This document shows positions 9,033 through 18,865 of a stretch of 64,000 nt of DNA, one piece after another. The position numbers and the translations under genes are program-made. The DNA lies in NCBI GenBank assembly GCA_027858855.1, contig JAQIBV010000004.1:1-64000 (forward strand). Reading direction: 5' to 3'. The DNA comes from Spirochaetota bacterium. GTDB taxonomy: Bacteria; Spirochaetota; UBA4802; JAFGJZ01. The notes below the pieces were generated by a model. It was not told the origin of the DNA. It did not search any database and was given only the letters and a program-made list of their open reading frames with translations. How positions within the stretch are numbered: the first letter of the stretch is position 1; every line of letters starts with the position of its first letter.

Positions 9033-10364
9033 CTATCGTCTCACTGCTTTAAACAGGTTTATATTTGAAGCAAAAATAGCTGGAACCAGAGCCGATGCTG
9101 CTGAAACAAGGGCTGATAATCCCATAGATAACATAAAAACTTCTGTATTTCGTTGTGCGACAAATTTCACACCGGCAATGTCGGGAAGAAAGCCGGAAAT
9201 ATAGTCTGCGGCATACGAAAAGAGGTAGTTACCAGCATAGTATCCGATTATTCCGTATATTGCACCGACAATGGCGGCTTCAAAGATAAACGTAAGAATA
9301 ATCCTTATTTTTGTGACACCAAGTATGCGAGTAAGGGAGAACTTGTGGCTCATTAAATATACGACATTCAGGTTTGCATTGAATATTGAAACAATAGTCA
9401 GTAACACCAAAATCCCTATGATGGTAATCGAGAAGGCGTCGATAATTTTCATTACCTGATTAGCCTTATCTGCTATTCCGCGATCTGATTTGACCTGCAG
9501 ACCCAGCTTTTCAAGCTTGTCGACAGTTTCAGGAAGCTTTTTAATGTCCTTTACCCGTGCAAAAAACTGTAGGTACTGATAACCACGTTTCCAACGGCCT
9601 GAGCTGACCTCTGCTTTTTTTGCAAAGTAGGTTACAAAATCCATTGGAACTATCGCTCCAATACGTTCGGTTATGTTTGTAAAGTTGAACATCGAAACCT
9701 CAAGTTCTGTATGGGTTTTCGATTCATCTTTTGATTCGTTGATTTCTGCGCCTGGTATTGATCGAGGAGGGCGTTTTGTCTCGATTTGTATTTCCATTGG
9801 AAAGCCCTTCAGATCTTTAATTTTAAACTGAGGCAATCCGTTAAAATAGAGATAGTTGTTGAGCATTACCAGTGTAAATTTTGGCGCAATCATCTTGACT
9901 GGGCGACCAGGCTTGTAATAGAACTGTTCCCAGTCTGGCATTTTGTTTCTGAAAAATTCAGGTTCAATTGCAAAAAACGGTAAAATCATGGAAGTGCGGT
10001 TACCGAACATTTCACCACGAAGGCGTACTCGGTAATCCAGCATTATCAAAGTGTATACTTCCAGGAAGTCGTCCATCTCTCGAACGGCCTTAACCTGGTC
10101 TATGGTTAGTTTCGCACCCTGACGTGATGAAGCTGCATATACATTATCATCTTTTTCATTCAGTGGTAATATCTCAATTTCGTCTATTTCGAGTGAACCT
10201 AATAGATTCTCATCAATGAAATCACGTATAGATGTTCGAAAAGAGAGGTAGATGATTAGAAAGGTGATGATGAATAGTATTCCAAAGCTGGATAGAAATG
10301 CTGTAAGTATCGATTTAAAAGAACTGCGTAAACCGTAATAGATTGAGCGTAATAGATGTATCAT
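9033..10364 (-). CDS. FtsX/MacB-type ABC permease
   Basis: 444 residues from the ATG at 10364, which has an AGGA-type ribosome site about 8 bases upstream; an in-frame ATG at 10433 would add 23 residues. One N-terminal membrane segment (about 18-40) is followed by a long extracytoplasmic region (about 45-305) and three more segments. The topology and the closing phrases SHKFSLTRILGVTKIRI and VPAIFASNINLFKAVRR are those of the LolC/E-MacB-FtsX superfamily. The periplasmic domain contains an unusual acidic stretch around EINESKDESKTHTELE. It forms a pair with the ATPase at 8233-9024. Confidence 0.88.
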   Translation of the reverse strand: MIHLLRSIYYGLRSSFKSILTAFLSSFGILFIITFLIIYLSFRTSIRDFIDENLLGSLEIDEIEILPLNEKDDNVYAASSRQGAKLTIDQVKAVREMDDFLEVYTLIMLDYRVRLRGEMFGNRTSMILPFFAIEPEFFRNKMPDWEQFYYKPGRPVKMIAPKFTLVMLNNYLYFNGLPQFKIKDLKGFPMEIQIETKRPPRSIPGAEINESKDESKTHTELEVSMFNFTNITERIGAIVPMDFVTYFAKKAEVSSGRWKRGYQYLQFFARVKDIKKLPETVDKLEKLGLQVKSDRGIADKANQVMKIIDAFSITIIGILVLLTIVSIFNANLNVVYLMSHKFSLTRILGVTKIRIILTFIFEAAIVGAIYGIIGYYAGNYLFSYAADYISGFLPDIAGVKFVAQRNTEVFMLSMGLSALVSAASALVPAIFASNINLFKAVRR

Positions 10365-10692
10365 AGACAAATCCTGCAATAATTTATATTGGTCACTGAA
10401 TTGATAGAAGAATCCTCTTTTTTGCAGATGCAAAAGTCAAGAATAGTCCTATCATTCGTTGAGAGCACTATATGAAACTTCGCATTAAAAATGAAAGTAG
10501 TTTTTACTGGTTTTTGAGATAAACCCTAAGTATTTTTGCAAGGTGTCGGCATCAAATGTTGTGCCTGAGTGGGCACACTGTTTGTGTAACAAGCGCAGGC
10601 ACATATGCGAACACCGGACAGCTTTAGTAGCCCGGTGTCAGATATGTTTTTTTGTGCTGAATGCTCAGGGAAAAAACCTGCGTTACTATGTC
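10365..10692. other. Intergenic region with two strong stem-loops
   Basis: About 330 bases between the glycosyltransferase stop and the permease start, both on the minus strand. It contains an 8-bp stem TGTGCCTG (10560-10567) with CAGGCACA (10596-10603), and a 7-bp stem ACACCGG (10611-10617) with CCGGTGT (10632-10638). These are probably the glycosyltransferase terminator or the leader of the transporter operon. No coding frame is convincing here. Confidence 0.55.
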
Positions 10693-12039
10693 TTAAATCC
10701 TGATCTCGTTCGGGGAAATTTGAAAGTCCTCTTCGTACTCATGAAATTCTGCATCATCAACATAGTTGTCAAGAATTTTGTAAAAGTCAAAATTCTTCAG
10801 TACATGATTCCGAGCATTTTCGCACAGAGTAGTATATGAGGAGGCTTTTGTCCGTATTTCTTTTATTAAAGCAGTTATTTTGTTTCTCCAAAGTTCTGTA
10901 TCACGTGAGTTCAGAACAAAGCCATTTTTTCCATCTTCAACGATATTTCGAGGTCCGCCTATATGAGACACAAGTGCCGGTATTCCACATGATAAGGCTT
11001 CGAGTACAGTCATTCCAAATGTGTCGGTTTCACTGGGAAATACCAACAGGTCTGACCCAGAATAGATAGAAGGCAGGTCGTAGTTGTCAAGTCGGCCAAC
11101 AAAATATATCTGTTTATTTGATGCATATTGTTCAAGTAACGATGGGTAAGCAGGACCAGTTCCGGCCAAAATGAGGTTAACATCAGGATTTGACTTCAGA
11201 ATCGGTAATACTGAATTAATAAGAAAGTTGATATTTTTATCTTCAGAAATGCGACCAGTGTAGAGAAGGTTTATGTCTGAAGAGGGTATTCTGAATTTCT
11301 GTTCCATTTTCATTTTAGAGCCAGCGATAGGTCTGAACATATTGGTATCAATTCCTCTGTAGAATATTCCCATCTCTTTGTTCGTAAATCCTCTTTTTTT
11401 CAAGATATCGGTATACTCATTTGTCGGGACAAGCAGAGTATCTGCTAACAGGTGAAAGTGTTTTGTATAGAACTCAATTATTTTAACAACTATATTCCAT
11501 TTGCCGATTACATTGTAGGCAAGCATGGAAAAGTCGGTATGGTATATGGCTGTTGTCTTAATTCTGAACAGTTTCGCAAAGATCATTCCATATGTTCCGA
11601 TAATACTAGGTGAAGACAGATAAATCTCGTCAGGACGATAGCTGTATATGGTAATTAACGAAGTGATCAGGTTCGGTACTTTAACTGTCATTGTGTGATA
11701 GTAGGGGAGTTTAAAGTGAATAACCGGTTTAAGGTTTATTACGTTTGGAGGCAGGTTGGTTTTATCTTCATCGGGTAACATTGATGCAACTATGGTGATA
11801 TCATCACCACGCTTATGAGCCAACCATCCGATATTTTTAAGCGTAATCGAGACACCATTAAGGTCATTAATTGTGTCTGTAAACCATAGAATTCGCTTTT
11901 TACGGGAATTTCTGGTACGTGATTTATTCTGTGATACAGAGTTATTATTTTGAAGCCGGTAGAATATGTATTCTGCCACTATCCAGAGAAGAAGTCCTGC
12001 CCAGAACATAACAACAACTTGTATTAGAGATATAGTCAT
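10693..12039 (-). CDS. GT4-family glycosyltransferase with N-terminal membrane anchor
   Basis: 448 residues. A hydrophobic helix at about 5-27 anchors the protein; basic residues (RTRNSRKKR) follow, then a GT-B fold. Visible features are FTDTINDLNGV near the donor-side start, HTDFSMLAYNV, VPTNEYTDILKKRGF, YRGIDTNMFRP, LLYTGRISEDKNI, and the C-terminal FPSETDTFGMTVLEALSCGIPAL, which carries the ExxxxxxxE nucleotide-sugar motif. Such enzymes resemble the SQD2/PimB-like group that glycosylates lipids. The sugar and acceptor are not known. It is divergent from the membrane glycosyltransferase cluster starting at 12764 and may serve the same product. Confidence 0.85.
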   Translation of the reverse strand: MTISLIQVVVMFWAGLLLWIVAEYIFYRLQNNNSVSQNKSRTRNSRKKRILWFTDTINDLNGVSITLKNIGWLAHKRGDDITIVASMLPDEDKTNLPPNVINLKPVIHFKLPYYHTMTVKVPNLITSLITIYSYRPDEIYLSSPSIIGTYGMIFAKLFRIKTTAIYHTDFSMLAYNVIGKWNIVVKIIEFYTKHFHLLADTLLVPTNEYTDILKKRGFTNKEMGIFYRGIDTNMFRPIAGSKMKMEQKFRIPSSDINLLYTGRISEDKNINFLINSVLPILKSNPDVNLILAGTGPAYPSLLEQYASNKQIYFVGRLDNYDLPSIYSGSDLLVFPSETDTFGMTVLEALSCGIPALVSHIGGPRNIVEDGKNGFVLNSRDTELWRNKITALIKEIRTKASSYTTLCENARNHVLKNFDFYKILDNYVDDAEFHEYEEDFQISPNEIRI

Positions 12040-12763
12040 AAAGCACTCCCTTTAAAAGTTTACTGCATTATAGAAGCAATATCCATGCCATAAGCACAAT
12101 ATCAGGTGGAAATGTCGTAGGATTATCCTTCTTTTAGTTAAAAAAAACGAAAAATGGGACGGGAATATCTCCATGCATCCCATTTTTATTGTATTTTCAG
12201 GTTTAAATAGATGAAATCAGGTAAAATAACCGGCTTTAATGCGACTCTGTGTCGTTCTTTCATTTTTGCTGTATAATTGTATCATTAATACCACAGATCG
12301 TTGAGAATTAATGACTGATGAACTTTGGAATTGTAATCTTTTCATGGATGAAATTCATAAAAATTATTGGTGATGTTTTCTTTTTTGCCTATTAATCTGA
12401 TTATATATTGTCCGGTATTGAGGCTATTGAAACGCTAATTCAGGGATAGATGAGCTTTGGAAATAAACTGCTTGATATGAGATTGGGGCAATGTGTTAAT
12501 TGGTCAGCTAATTTTCCTGACAAATTGTAAGTAATCCATTTATCGGTAGTATCTTTTATTACAAGATAAATTGGATCTGTGTTGTGTTCACTCGCAGGAT
12601 TAGTCTTGCTGCACGTACATGCAACAGGAGTGAAAAGTTTATTATTTGAGGATAATTATATCCTCTTCTAACAGTGAAACAGTGAATAGAGGCGAGTGTT
12701 TGCAGATAAGTAATTGTTAGAGTTTTCCTTGCCCGGGTTTATTTTAAATAATTGGAGTAAAGC
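12040..12763. other. 724-bp divergent intergenic region
   Basis: No coding frame is convincing. It holds a hairpin at 12150-12187 (AAAAATGGGA with TCCCATTTTT, T-rich on both sides), one copy of a roughly 60-bp structured element at 12592-12651 (listed separately), and a 7-bp hairpin GAGGATA/TATCCTC at 12648-12665. Promoters for both flanking genes must lie here but none is clear. The length suggests a long leader for the gene at 12764. Confidence 0.6.
12592..12651 (+). repeat. Dispersed 60-bp structured element, copy 1
   Basis: Aligned without gaps, this segment matches 32081-32140 at 45 of 60 positions. Its first half folds as GCAGGA-ttag-TCTTGC followed by TGCA-cgtaca-TGCA. The difference from the second copy in the first stem (G against A) keeps the pairing by a G-U wobble. 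It lies about 110 bases before the start codon at 12764. Confidence 0.5.
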
Positions 12764-14527
12764 GTGTCTGTGTTAAAAATGAAATCTGATTATAATATTG
12801 CGATTCTCCCGGATCTTTTGAAAAGAGGGTTCTCTAATAAATCCGTATCTTTTTTTCTTTTCCTGGCTGTTTTTTTCTGTTATTACATTTCACATTATAC
12901 ATTTCTTGAAATACCCACAGCCGATTATATTGGTAACTTCCGTCCTTTTGTTCTACGTCTTTTACGTTGGGATCTGTCTGGTGTGCAGAACAAGGTGCTG
13001 CCGGTCTATCCGTTTTTAGTTGCCTTGTTCACAAAAACAGGGCTAATTTCTGGTGAAGATCCCGTATATGCCACTGCTCTGGCGATTAATGCCGTATTTT
13101 ATCCATTTTATATTTTTTTGGTGTTGAAGATGTATGGCCGGTTTCTTAAAGAGCGTGAAAGCCGGTTATTTCTCATTTTTCTTCTATTAAATACCTATAC
13201 TCTTTATATGGCATTAAATGCTGAGCTGGAACTGGTTATGGTGACAATGATTCTGTTCTCCTTTTATCTTATGGGGCGTAATAGTCGTTTTACTAGTATC
13301 TCTGTTTTTTTATCAGCTCTGCTAAAATGGGACTCTGTCTTTATCGTTCCCGCCTATGCGATCAGCAGGTGGCTAAAAACAAGAAAAGTTGTCTCCTTTA
13401 TATTAGCTGGTATTGTTTCAGGATCAGGTATCGTTTTGTGGGTTCTCTTTTTTGCCCTGCGCGGAATGTCGTCCGGTGAAAAAAACACATATATAGAAGA
13501 GATCGCCCGACGTGGTCCGAATGTATATCGATTTTTCGGAGATTCTCTTCTCGTTATGTCTGGCTTTCTGCAGTGGCTTGGCATCGATGTCTATAATGGC
13601 TATCAGAATGGCATTACAGTTCTTCCCGTTATTCAAGGGATGATGCTGGTTGTCCTCGGAGGATTGGTGATCTATTCCCTTTACAAGGGAATAGGGTTGT
13701 GGAGTTGTAACCGGGATGTTCTGAAATGGCCAGTGATTGTCTATATAGTTGGATACCTTCTGGTACACATAGTTTATCAGAATACTAAAGCCCGTTATGT
13801 CTTTCCGATCCTCTGGTTTCTTAACCTTCTGATGCTTTATGGTGGGCGTGAGATTTTTGGAAGTATGCTGATTTCAACCGAAAAGGGTTGCCGTCGGATT
13901 AAGGTATTGAATACTTCGATTGCATGCATCTTTTTTATTTTTTCCCTCATGACTCTCTTTAATACAGGTGGTCAGAGGGGGGCTGTAGTTGTCTGGATAG
14001 TGCTTTTTTCGGCTGCTTTATTATTCTTTGTATTCAGTAATTATTCGGTAGGTTCGTTATTAAATCGAATTGTTATTGTTATGCTCGTTTTTTCATTTGT
14101 TTCAATGAACCTCGTTTACAGTCGGAAAATTTTTGAACATTATAGTAAAAGGCGGATTGAGTTCAAACATGCTGCACTCTATTTCAGGGATATTCGTAAG
14201 CCCGGTGAAAAACTGCTGATATCGGAGTCTAATGTTGCAGTGTATGTAACCGCTCTTGAGCGTAAGGCCTTTATGCGAACCGCTTCTGTTGAGGGGGATG
14301 ATAGTCAGCAGTTTCTTAAAAATGCAAAAAAGCGTGGCGCTGATTTTTTATATATTGATGATTTTTACATTCGCCGTCTTCAGTTAAACGATAAAAATGC
14401 TCTTGAAAAGCGGGCAAATTTTTTAAAAGAGATCCGTGATAATCCAGCCGGCTTTGAAGGATTGGAGTTGTTGCGGGTTATAGAAGTTGGGAGTTCCATT
14501 AATGGGTATTTTTACCGTTTGCAGTAG
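12764..14527 (+). CDS. Polytopic membrane protein, GT-C/GT39-like glycosyltransferase
   Basis: 587 residues with roughly 11-13 hydrophobic segments. After a first helix (about 28-48) comes an extracytoplasmic loop with LEIPTADYIGNFRPFVLRLL, then PVYPFLVALF. Acidic residues just after the first helix and a C-terminal soluble domain (ESNVAVYVTALERKAFMRTA onwards) match the architecture of polyprenyl-phosphate-sugar-dependent GT-C enzymes (ArnT/PMT/GT87 types). The exact family cannot be settled by eye. The start is a GTG with GGAG about 8 bases upstream. It is the first gene of a plus-strand glycan/lipid cluster. Confidence 0.65.
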   Translation: MSVLKMKSDYNIAILPDLLKRGFSNKSVSFFLFLAVFFCYYISHYTFLEIPTADYIGNFRPFVLRLLRWDLSGVQNKVLPVYPFLVALFTKTGLISGEDPVYATALAINAVFYPFYIFLVLKMYGRFLKERESRLFLIFLLLNTYTLYMALNAELELVMVTMILFSFYLMGRNSRFTSISVFLSALLKWDSVFIVPAYAISRWLKTRKVVSFILAGIVSGSGIVLWVLFFALRGMSSGEKNTYIEEIARRGPNVYRFFGDSLLVMSGFLQWLGIDVYNGYQNGITVLPVIQGMMLVVLGGLVIYSLYKGIGLWSCNRDVLKWPVIVYIVGYLLVHIVYQNTKARYVFPILWFLNLLMLYGGREIFGSMLISTEKGCRRIKVLNTSIACIFFIFSLMTLFNTGGQRGAVVVWIVLFSAALLFFVFSNYSVGSLLNRIVIVMLVFSFVSMNLVYSRKIFEHYSKRRIEFKHAALYFRDIRKPGEKLLISESNVAVYVTALERKAFMRTASVEGDDSQQFLKNAKKRGADFLYIDDFYIRRLQLNDKNALEKRANFLKEIRDNPAGFEGLELLRVIEVGSSINGYFYRLQ

Positions 14528-14633
14528 CTATTCAGGTTATTCTGGCGATATTTCATATGTTTATGTTGTTTATCATTCATGTGTACTAGTTTGTTAGTGT
14601 TGTTTTAATATAGGTGTCTACCGGAGATAGTCG

Positions 14634-15668
14634 GTGAAGAGAATTAAAAAAATTGATTTACGTCGTATTGGTTTCTATTTCGGTCTGCTGTTGGGACCAT
14701 TACTAATATATTTTTTGTTTAGAAATACAGATCTATCAGGATTGATTGAAAACCTTGCAGAGATCCGATTTTCTTTTATCATTATTATTGCGATAACAAC
14801 AGTTTCACAGTTGTGTGCGGTTCTTGCCTGGTTTTTTACTTTTCCGGTAAAGATGAATCCGGGTAAAATTTATGAACTGTTCAGGATTCGCCTTATTGGG
14901 GAGAGTTTTGCACAGATGAATCCTTTGAATTTAATCGGTGGTGAAACCTTTAAAGCCCTGCTGTTGAAGAAATGGTTGGGTATTGGATATAGCAAGGGAG
15001 CAGTTTCAATACTTACATCAAGGATTCTTTTAATTCTTTCGATGTTTTTGCTGGCTGTGCTGGGTGGAAGTGTTCTCTTTATGCGCTTTGATCTTGTTCA
15101 ATTGCAGGTTTATGGTTATGTTGTTCTCGGTCTTGTTATACTTTTTTATCTTTATTTCTTTTATACACTGGGTAGAGGGCATGGCCTCTTTTTCTTTGCA
15201 TCACGACTTTTTCGTCCATTTGCTGAGAAATTCCCGATTTTTGCCCGTTTATCGGCTCTGTTGAAGGAGATCGACCGTGATATGGTGGAGCTTTATAAGA
15301 ACCGGAAGGCGGCTTTTTACACGGCCTTTGTATTGTCTCTGTTTCATCTTCTGATCGGAGCCTGTGAGTATTATGTAATATTCCTCGCGCTTGGAGTCGA
15401 TGTCAGCTTCTTTACCTGTATTGTTTTTGATTTGTCATCTACTGCAATACGGTCACTTGGCTTTCTGGTTCCAGGGCAACTTGGCTTTGAAGAGTTGACA
15501 AACAGAGTGATGTTCTCATTGGTGAATCTGCATGATGACTATCTATGGCAAACTGTTTCAATAATTCGAAGAGGGCGCCAGTTTTTCTGGATAATTGCCG
15601 GATTCATCTTTTATATTGTCGCATCCAGATCAGGAAAGGTTCCCTCGACAGATCTGGTAGAAAAGTAG
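14634..15668 (+). CDS. Flippase-like membrane protein (LPG_synthase_TM / UPF0104 family)
   Basis: 344 residues, about 8 membrane helices. Family phrases include FAQMNPLNLIGGETFKALLL and RSLGFLVPGQLGFEE, both typical of PF03706. This family includes the membrane half of MprF and many proteins in surface glycan or glycolipid clusters that are thought to act as flippases or lipid-binding scaffolds. The catalytic lysyl-transferase half of MprF is absent. The start is GTG with an AGA-type ribosome site (CCGGAGATAG). Its neighbours are a GT-C protein upstream and a GT4 enzyme 23 bases downstream, which supports a role in moving the glycolipid they build. Confidence 0.8.
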   Translation: MKRIKKIDLRRIGFYFGLLLGPLLIYFLFRNTDLSGLIENLAEIRFSFIIIIAITTVSQLCAVLAWFFTFPVKMNPGKIYELFRIRLIGESFAQMNPLNLIGGETFKALLLKKWLGIGYSKGAVSILTSRILLILSMFLLAVLGGSVLFMRFDLVQLQVYGYVVLGLVILFYLYFFYTLGRGHGLFFFASRLFRPFAEKFPIFARLSALLKEIDRDMVELYKNRKAAFYTAFVLSLFHLLIGACEYYVIFLALGVDVSFFTCIVFDLSSTAIRSLGFLVPGQLGFEELTNRVMFSLVNLHDDYLWQTVSIIRRGRQFFWIIAGFIFYIVASRSGKVPSTDLVEK

Positions 15669-15691
15669 TCGCTTGTTAAGGAGATTGTTTG

Positions 15692-16861
15692 ATGAAATTA
15701 CTGCTTGTTACGCATAAATTTCCGCCATCTGTAGGAGGGATGGAGAATCAGTGTTATGAATTGTATAGGGGCTTATCTTCTAAATATGATGTCGAGCTAT
15801 ACGTGATGCCGGAAAAAGAATCTCGTATCTGGTTCCTTTTTAGACTTAAGTCACGTTTGAAAAAATATCTGAAAAAAAATCCCGATATCACCCATGTCTA
15901 TTTTAATGATGCATTGATTGCAACTGCAGCCGCCGCTGTCAGGAGTGTTTCTGATGCTCATACTTTGGCAACTGTACATGGTCTGGATATTGTGTATCCG
16001 GCCCGTTTGTATCAGAAAAAAATAGTGGCTAACCTTAATAAAAATATAGATACGATTGTAGCTGTCAGCCGGGCTACTGCTGAAGTATGTATCGAGCGTG
16101 GAGTTGATCAAAACAGAGTTGTGGTTGTTGCGAATGGTGTTGATGTCTCGCTGAAGCAGACAAAAAAAGACAATACTTTTGTACTGCACTCCGAAAAACT
16201 TGCTTTACCTGATCTGTCTGATAAAAAAATACTTGTTTCAATCGGAAGAGGTGTGCGAAGAAAAGGGTTCTCCTGGTTTTTGAGTTCCGTTGTACCCCGT
16301 TTAAGTAGCGATTATTTTTATATTATTGTAGGGCCTCCTCAAAAAAAGTTGCTTCTGTTTCGGTTTCTTTTTACGGTTTTGCCCCGTTCACTAAGTCGAT
16401 TACTCGAGTTGACAGGAATCGCTATGGATCAGGTTGCCATAGAGGCACTACTGCGCAAACCCGGAATTCGTGATAAGGCTGCATATGTAGGGAAAATTCC
16501 CTTTAATGATCTTGTACAGCTTTTGAAATGCTCTACGGCCTTTATTATGCCGAATATCCGGGTCGAGGGTGACGCTGAAGGCTTCGGCCTTGTGGCACTT
16601 GAAGCAGTGATGAATGGTACAGTTGCCATTGTCTCCGAGCTTGAGGGAATAACAGAGGCGATTCAGGACGGTAAAAACGGTTTTTATGTTACGCCTGAGA
16701 ATGCTGATGACTGGGTGAAAAAAGTCGAGACTGTATCTGCAAAAAGGTTTAATCGTGAAAAATTCATTGCCAGCAGCATTGATTATACTGAAAAGAATTT
16801 TTCATGGGATAAAATGGTTGATGGTTACAGCCGTTTGTTAAAAGATGGAACTGAGTCGTGA
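15692..16861 (+). CDS. GT4-family glycosyltransferase
   Basis: 389 residues from the ATG at 15692, which has AAGGAG 9 bases upstream; a TTG one codon earlier is less likely. The N-terminus LLVTHKFPPSVGGMENQ is the classic GT4 glycine-rich opening. VVANGVDVSL, VSIGRGVRRKGFSWF, and VEGDAEGFGLVALEAVMNG (the ExxxxxxxE motif) follow in GT-B order. The protein is cytoplasmic, probably peripheral. It lies directly behind the flippase-like gene and before another large membrane protein, so it probably adds a sugar to a membrane-linked acceptor. Donor and acceptor are unknown. Confidence 0.87.
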   Translation: MKLLLVTHKFPPSVGGMENQCYELYRGLSSKYDVELYVMPEKESRIWFLFRLKSRLKKYLKKNPDITHVYFNDALIATAAAAVRSVSDAHTLATVHGLDIVYPARLYQKKIVANLNKNIDTIVAVSRATAEVCIERGVDQNRVVVVANGVDVSLKQTKKDNTFVLHSEKLALPDLSDKKILVSIGRGVRRKGFSWFLSSVVPRLSSDYFYIIVGPPQKKLLLFRFLFTVLPRSLSRLLELTGIAMDQVAIEALLRKPGIRDKAAYVGKIPFNDLVQLLKCSTAFIMPNIRVEGDAEGFGLVALEAVMNGTVAIVSELEGITEAIQDGKNGFYVTPENADDWVKKVETVSAKRFNREKFIASSIDYTEKNFSWDKMVDGYSRLLKDGTES

Positions 16862-16897
16862 AATCCCGATGAAAAAAGGCATGTTAGATATATCTTT

Positions 16898-18865
16898 ATG
16901 GAAATGTTAAAAAATATCAGGGCGGGACAGACTATGAAGTTCCGTTGGTTTCCGTTTTTTGTGTTGCTGATTCTGCTTTTTACGGGGATTCGTCTGGCTC
17001 ATCTTGAGGCTGACTCTACACCTGATATCAGTATTTCGGCAGCGCCCTTTACCGATGAGGCTCTTAAGGCCTACTCCTCTCGAAATCACTATCTTTTTCA
17101 TGAGATGAAATGGACTCCAAGAGACGGCTATCGAAGCTGGTATGAAAAGTCTGTCTTATCTGTTGGTATTTATAACCGCTGGTTCGAGTTATTCGGTCCG
17201 TCATACAGTTCTTTGCGAATATTAAATATTCTGTTTTCGATTATGACTCTGGTTCTGCTCTTTTTCCTCGTTAAGCATTTTTATGATATTTTACAGGCCT
17301 TTGTCGCCATAATAATCTATGGCTTTAATACTTTTCTGATTATGTTCAATCGTCTTGGCTTTTTTGAAAATATGCTGAACTTCTTTATTTTACTGATTTT
17401 TTTCTCTTTTTGTTCTCTATATGAACATCGTGGTCGCATGAAGCAAGCCATTACAGATCCGTCAATTAATTCTGCCAAAGAGATGATCTATATTTTAATT
17501 GCCGTTACTACGGGATGTCTTGCCACCGTTGCAGGCCTTTTTACAAAACAGTCCATATCTCTTGTGATAATTGCGATTGTACCCTTCCTTACTCTCTATC
17601 TGTTTTATTCTCATAGAAAATTGAATAATTTTTTGCGCCTCAAGTTTTATGTTACTATAACTGGTATTGTTCTCGGTTATATCATGTTGGGGCATTTCGG
17701 CTATTTCGATAAATTTTTCAAACAGATCCTTTCGGTTGAAGTTTTTGATATATCTCTTGGCTACTTTTTACCTTTAAAAAGAACTTCAGCTAATTTTGAT
17801 GCTATATATCTCTCATTCATTAAAAGTCTGTTTTTAGAGTTTGTCTTTATTCAACCGATAATTTTCTTTACCGGAATGTTTTATGCCCTCTATTCGTATT
17901 ATAGATTTTTATATAAGAATGATCTTAACCTGCTTGATACGGCATTTTCGACCTGGTTTCTATTTGGTTTTCTTTTTCTTGCGATAATGAGATATCACCC
18001 TGCCAGGTATTATATGCTTCTGACAATGCCACTCGTGATTTTGTCTACACGGTTTTTTACTAGTGGTAAGGATCTATATTTTAATGATTTAGTGGAGGGC
18101 GCACCACGTTTCCTGTCGTTTCGCCGCATTATTGTTAAAATATTCCTTTTTTATTTATATTTATATAGCGGAGTTTTTATTGTAATGAATTTTACACCTT
18201 TTGCCGTGCGAAAGGCTGTATATGATTTTTTCTTTTTTAATATAACAGGTGACAGGTGGAATCTCGTGTACCCTGTTATCGGGTTTGTAGTTCTTTTCCT
18301 GATTTTTAATGCTGTTGCTGTTAAGGTTCTTGTTCGTAATATAGAAAAAAAGTTTTCTCCTCTAAAGTTAAAAAAAGCACTTTTCGCATTAATGATAATC
18401 ATTCAATTGTTTGGTTACTCAAAATGGTATTTCTTTGACGAATATAATGTTGTTAGCTATTCCCGTGCTTTGGGAAAGCACCTTCGTTCGGATACAATTC
18501 TGGTCGGGTGCTGGGCTGCAGCATTGGGGCAGGAAAACAACCTTCGAACTTTAGTAATGCAGGAAAAAATGCGGTATAATGTTAAATTAACAGAAGCGTT
18601 AATTGCCGGTGAAAAGATTGAAATGGTGCCTTATCGTGATGAAAGTCTGCGGCATAAACATGAAGGAGCTCCCCCTGTTTATTTAACTGTCGCCAAAAAC
18701 GCCCCTTTTGATATGAAAATAGCGAAACATTTTAATAAATATCTTGTTCCAGAAAGGCTTCTGACTGAAATATCGCTGGGACTTTATGATGTATCAGTTT
18801 ACAGGCTTGATGGAAAAGTATCAGAAAAACGGAGAAGAGCTATAAACGATGAATTTAAGAATTAA
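16898..18865 (+). CDS. Large polytopic membrane protein, ArnT/PMT-like (GT-C fold)
   Basis: Up to 655 residues. The first hydrophobic helix runs from about 17 to 34, followed by an extracytoplasmic loop with FTDEALKAYSSRN and then YNRWFELFGPSYSSLRI. The Asp-Glu pair after helix 1 and the L-F-G-x-S-x-x-S-x-R pattern are hallmarks of GT39-like, polyprenyl-phosphate-sugar-dependent transferases. About 11-12 helices are visible, ending in a soluble tail of about 140 residues. An ATG at 16934 with GGGCGGGAC upstream would begin MKFRWFPFF and may be the real start. The 3' end overlaps the permease gene by 17 bases. Confidence 0.72.
   Translation: MEMLKNIRAGQTMKFRWFPFFVLLILLFTGIRLAHLEADSTPDISISAAPFTDEALKAYSSRNHYLFHEMKWTPRDGYRSWYEKSVLSVGIYNRWFELFGPSYSSLRILNILFSIMTLVLLFFLVKHFYDILQAFVAIIIYGFNTFLIMFNRLGFFENMLNFFILLIFFSFCSLYEHRGRMKQAITDPSINSAKEMIYILIAVTTGCLATVAGLFTKQSISLVIIAIVPFLTLYLFYSHRKLNNFLRLKFYVTITGIVLGYIMLGHFGYFDKFFKQILSVEVFDISLGYFLPLKRTSANFDAIYLSFIKSLFLEFVFIQPIIFFTGMFYALYSYYRFLYKNDLNLLDTAFSTWFLFGFLFLAIMRYHPARYYMLLTMPLVILSTRFFTSGKDLYFNDLVEGAPRFLSFRRIIVKIFLFYLYLYSGVFIVMNFTPFAVRKAVYDFFFFNITGDRWNLVYPVIGFVVLFLIFNAVAVKVLVRNIEKKFSPLKLKKALFALMIIIQLFGYSKWYFFDEYNVVSYSRALGKHLRSDTILVGCWAAALGQENNLRTLVMQEKMRYNVKLTEALIAGEKIEMVPYRDESLRHKHEGAPPVYLTVAKNAPFDMKIAKHFNKYLVPERLLTEISLGLYDVSVYRLDGKVSEKRRRAINDEFKN

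Noticed and set aside
10543-10839. 98-codon plus-strand frame
   Set aside because: It runs antisense through the end of the glycosyltransferase and across the hairpins; composition is not protein-like.
15851-16189. 112-codon antisense frame inside the GT4 gene
   Set aside because: Shadow of a well-supported gene with no start site or recognisable sequence.
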